Source of the DNA: a bacterium
GTDB taxonomy: Bacteria; Margulisbacteria; Marinamargulisbacteria; SXXA01
DNA length: 6,059 nucleotides
NCBI GenBank assembly: GCA_010027915.1
Contig: RGUG01000084.1
Location: forward strand, 1-6,059
Direction: 5' to 3'
Shown here: positions 4,176 to 6,059 of the stretch, piece by piece
How positions within the stretch are numbered: the first letter of the stretch is position 1
Layout: each line of letters begins with the position of its first letter
Translations under genes and position numbers: made by a program
The notes under the pieces: generated by a model
The model's database searches: none
What the model was told of the DNA's origin: nothing
What the model saw: only the letters and a program-made list of their open reading frames with translations

Positions 4176-6059
4176 TTGATCGTGTGAAACAATTCACCCA
4201 GCGGGTGATGCCCGGTCAGTCGCCCGGATCGGCACCCATGGCGGGTGAGGATCAATGGGCACTGGCGTCGATGCCGTCGGTGGGGCAACCGGTATCCGAT
4301 GTGGCCCCTCTCAGGATGACCCAATTATTGCCCGAAGATGCCCCCTTATTGACCCGTTTGGCACGATGGGTGGCATCCGATCAAACCAAGGTAACCCCGT
4401 CAGAATGGGCCACATTTAAGCAGTGGGTGATGGGCGACGTGGGGGCGTCAGAAGGGGCATGGTCTCAGACGGTTCAGCATGTATTGTCGGTGGTGACCGA
4501 TCCTGGTGTGTCGCAAGACATTGGGTTAACGGGCTTGGATGCGGTGGTATTAAAGCAGTTGCAAGGGGCCATCCGTCCCTCCGAACCCCTTACCCCCCCG
4601 TCAGAGTCAGTGTCCGAAGAGGCGGCCATGCGCAACGTTCGGGATGCGACCCTGGATGCCACGGGACTGTCGCACACCGAGTGTTTGTTCAGGGCCAAGA
4701 TGGGGGCCTTTCAGTTGTCATCCACGGCGGTCAATCCCTTGATCCATGATATGAAGGCCCGCGGGCTGCTAAATGGCACGGAATCCGAAAAAGAGTTGGC
4801 ACAAGCGGTGCAAGACTATGTTCGCCTTACCTTTCGGTATCAGTCAGAGCAGGGGGGGATCTCAGGGGGGCTACACACCAATGAAGGACGGGAGGGACGT
4901 CCCGTTGACCACTGGCAAACCGTTGATGAGACCATCCAAAAAAAGGGGGGTGACTGTGAAGACTTGGCCATTGTGGCCGGGACTTTATTGGCCCAATTGC
5001 TGATGCAACGGGGTGCATCCAGTCAGTCGGTTCAAGAACGCGTCACCCTGGCCGCCGGATATGTGGACACGGGCGAGGGCCTCAACGGCCACGCCCTGAT
5101 TCGGTTTAAGACCGCCACCGGTGAAGACTTGGCCATTGATTGTACCCAAGACCAACCCGTCCAAGCATTTGCCAACGCCCAATTGGCCCTTTGTTTTGAG
5201 GGCAATGACCGGGTCTTTAAGGCCTACCGGGACGTGTCGGATACATTTGAAACCGCTTGGGGAGATGGCAATTTTAACGCAACCAATTTTAAGGCCACAT
5301 TTGATATTATTACAAATCGATTAAAGCAGGCCCTGGCGGTCGACCTGTCGGTACCGACACCCATTGCAGGGGGCACACGGTTGGTGGGGGCGGATGGCCG
5401 CACTGACTTTCCGATCGGAAACTCCACAGAACAGATCAAGAATCAATTTTTTTTCGTTAACAAAGAAACCGTGTCGGATGCCATGGGCACGTTTAAACGC
5501 GAGATGTTCACCGTTCAAGTCAATGAGCAGAAGTTTGCATCTTATATGAATAGTGTTCAAGAATCGTTACAGCAGCTGATGCTCCATGCCCATGTGTGGG
5601 CCGTGTATTTGAATTCAGTGGCCGAACAAACCAATTGGTTGGTGGCCACCATGGAAGATGAGAGCCAAGTAGAAGAAAAACTAGACGCCTTAAGGCGAGA
5701 GTCGGGTACCGCCAAAGTGTTTGACAAGTTAGGGGCGTTTACCAGCAAAGTACAAGGCACCATGGATACGGTGATTAATGAAATGTTTTTGTTTTTAAAC
5801 TCAATCAATGGGTCCCAGCGGGCAAGAATAGAATCCGAAATCGAAGGGTACGGGCGTGGGGATACCTTTCAAGCCATTGTATCGGGTGTGGCCAACGAGA
5901 TCAGTGGGGCGTTTGACAAAGTCAGGATCGACGCACGAATCAGCCTGTATCAAAAAATGGGGCAAGTCAACCTACTCAATGCCACGGCGTATTTTAGGTA
6001 TATCAACTTGTTTTATAAAAAACTAGTTGACCCAACGGATGGTCAAGACATCATCACCC
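4163..6059 (+). CDS. Large protein with transglutaminase-like cysteine protease domain (3' end beyond window)
   Basis: An open frame of at least 632 codons with no stop before the window end. GTG 4163 is chosen because AGGGGG (4151-4156) lies 6 nt upstream and TAA 4157 blocks the frame further back; TTG 4172 is the alternative. There is no signal peptide or membrane segment. Residues 1 to about 165 are Ser/Pro/Thr-rich and low in similarity to anything I know. Residues about 235-335 form a transglutaminase-like core: HWQTVDETIQKKGGDCEDLA (250-269) with nucleophile Cys265, then LNGHALIRF with His310, then EDLAIDCTQ with Asp326. The order and context fit the Cys-His-Asp triad of this superfamily, whose members are mostly cysteine proteases or amidases. 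Residues about 430-632 look largely helical, with a charged heptad-like stretch near 497-513, and are unrecognised. The substrate is unknown. A secreted effector or cytosolic protease are both possible. Confidence 0.85.
   Translation, partial: MGSLIDRVKQFTQRVMPGQSPGSAPMAGEDQWALASMPSVGQPVSDVAPLRMTQLLPEDAPLLTRLARWVASDQTKVTPSEWATFKQWVMGDVGASEGAWSQTVQHVLSVVTDPGVSQDIGLTGLDAVVLKQLQGAIRPSEPLTPPSESVSEEAAMRNVRDATLDATGLSHTECLFRAKMGAFQLSSTAVNPLIHDMKARGLLNGTESEKELAQAVQDYVRLTFRYQSEQGGISGGLHTNEGREGRPVDHWQTVDETIQKKGGDCEDLAIVAGTLLAQLLMQRGASSQSVQERVTLAAGYVDTGEGLNGHALIRFKTATGEDLAIDCTQDQPVQAFANAQLALCFEGNDRVFKAYRDVSDTFETAWGDGNFNATNFKATFDIITNRLKQALAVDLSVPTPIAGGTRLVGADGRTDFPIGNSTEQIKNQFFFVNKETVSDAMGTFKREMFTVQVNEQKFASYMNSVQESLQQLMLHAHVWAVYLNSVAEQTNWLVATMEDESQVEEKLDALRRESGTAKVFDKLGAFTSKVQGTMDTVINEMFLFLNSINGSQRARIESEIEGYGRGDTFQAIVSGVANEISGAFDKVRIDARISLYQKMGQVNLLNATAYFRYINLFYKKLVDPTDGQDIIT

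Noticed and set aside
4423..4749. 108-codon plus-strand frame within the transglutaminase-like gene
   Set aside because: It is out of frame with the long open gene, is Arg/Gly-rich and has no domain, so it is a shadow.
5447..5454. T8 run inside the transglutaminase-like gene as a terminator or programmed frameshift
   Set aside because: No stem precedes it, the open frame continues unbroken through it, and nothing indicates a needed shift.
1..6059. CRISPR arrays, tRNA or rRNA genes, insertion sequences, attachment sites
   Set aside because: No regularly spaced repeats, tRNA-like folds, rRNA-like sequence, transposase motifs or terminal inverted repeats were seen.

Overview
The window reads as chromosomal DNA from a Gram-negative (diderm) bacterium of intermediate GC content. 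The main pointer is a full-length Prc/Tsp-type periplasmic tail-specific protease, and the DNA has many short G and C runs. Shine-Dalgarno sites are clear (AAGGAG, GGAGGAG, AGGAGG) and GTG/TTG starts appear to be used. Nothing fixes the phylum. The closest remembered relatives of the kinase-like/STAS pair are the cyanobacterial slr1658/slr1659 families, which also occur in other phyla, so this is only a weak hint. All recognisable genes lie on the + strand.

Layout: 1-345 is non-coding or unrecognised. It holds a G9 tract, an imperfect hairpin and a plausible sigma70-type promoter. Positions 346-3990 look like one four-gene operon: a pirin/YhhW-type cupin (346-1047), a Prc-type S41 protease (1081-3156), a small GHKL/HATPase-like protein (about 3140-3661) and a STAS-domain anti-sigma-antagonist-like protein (3658-3990). 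The gaps are 33 nt, then a 17-nt overlap, then a 4-nt ATGA overlap, and I see no terminator between the genes. Positions 3991-4162 are a leader region with two 13-bp direct repeats 21 bp apart and a strong Shine-Dalgarno feeding a 15-codon micro-ORF. That micro-ORF overlaps the start of a large gene that stays open to the window end (4163-6059, at least 632 codons). The large protein carries a transglutaminase-like cysteine-protease core (Cys265, His310, Asp326) between a Ser/Pro-rich N-terminus and a long, mostly helical region I do not recognise. It has no signal peptide.

Inferred working model: the ATPase-like and STAS proteins form a partner-switching regulatory pair, co-transcribed and translationally coupled with an envelope quality-control protease. 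The downstream transglutaminase-like protein has its own leader and may be a separately regulated protease or effector. The least described parts of the window are this large protein and its leader, and the pairing of a partner switch with Prc.
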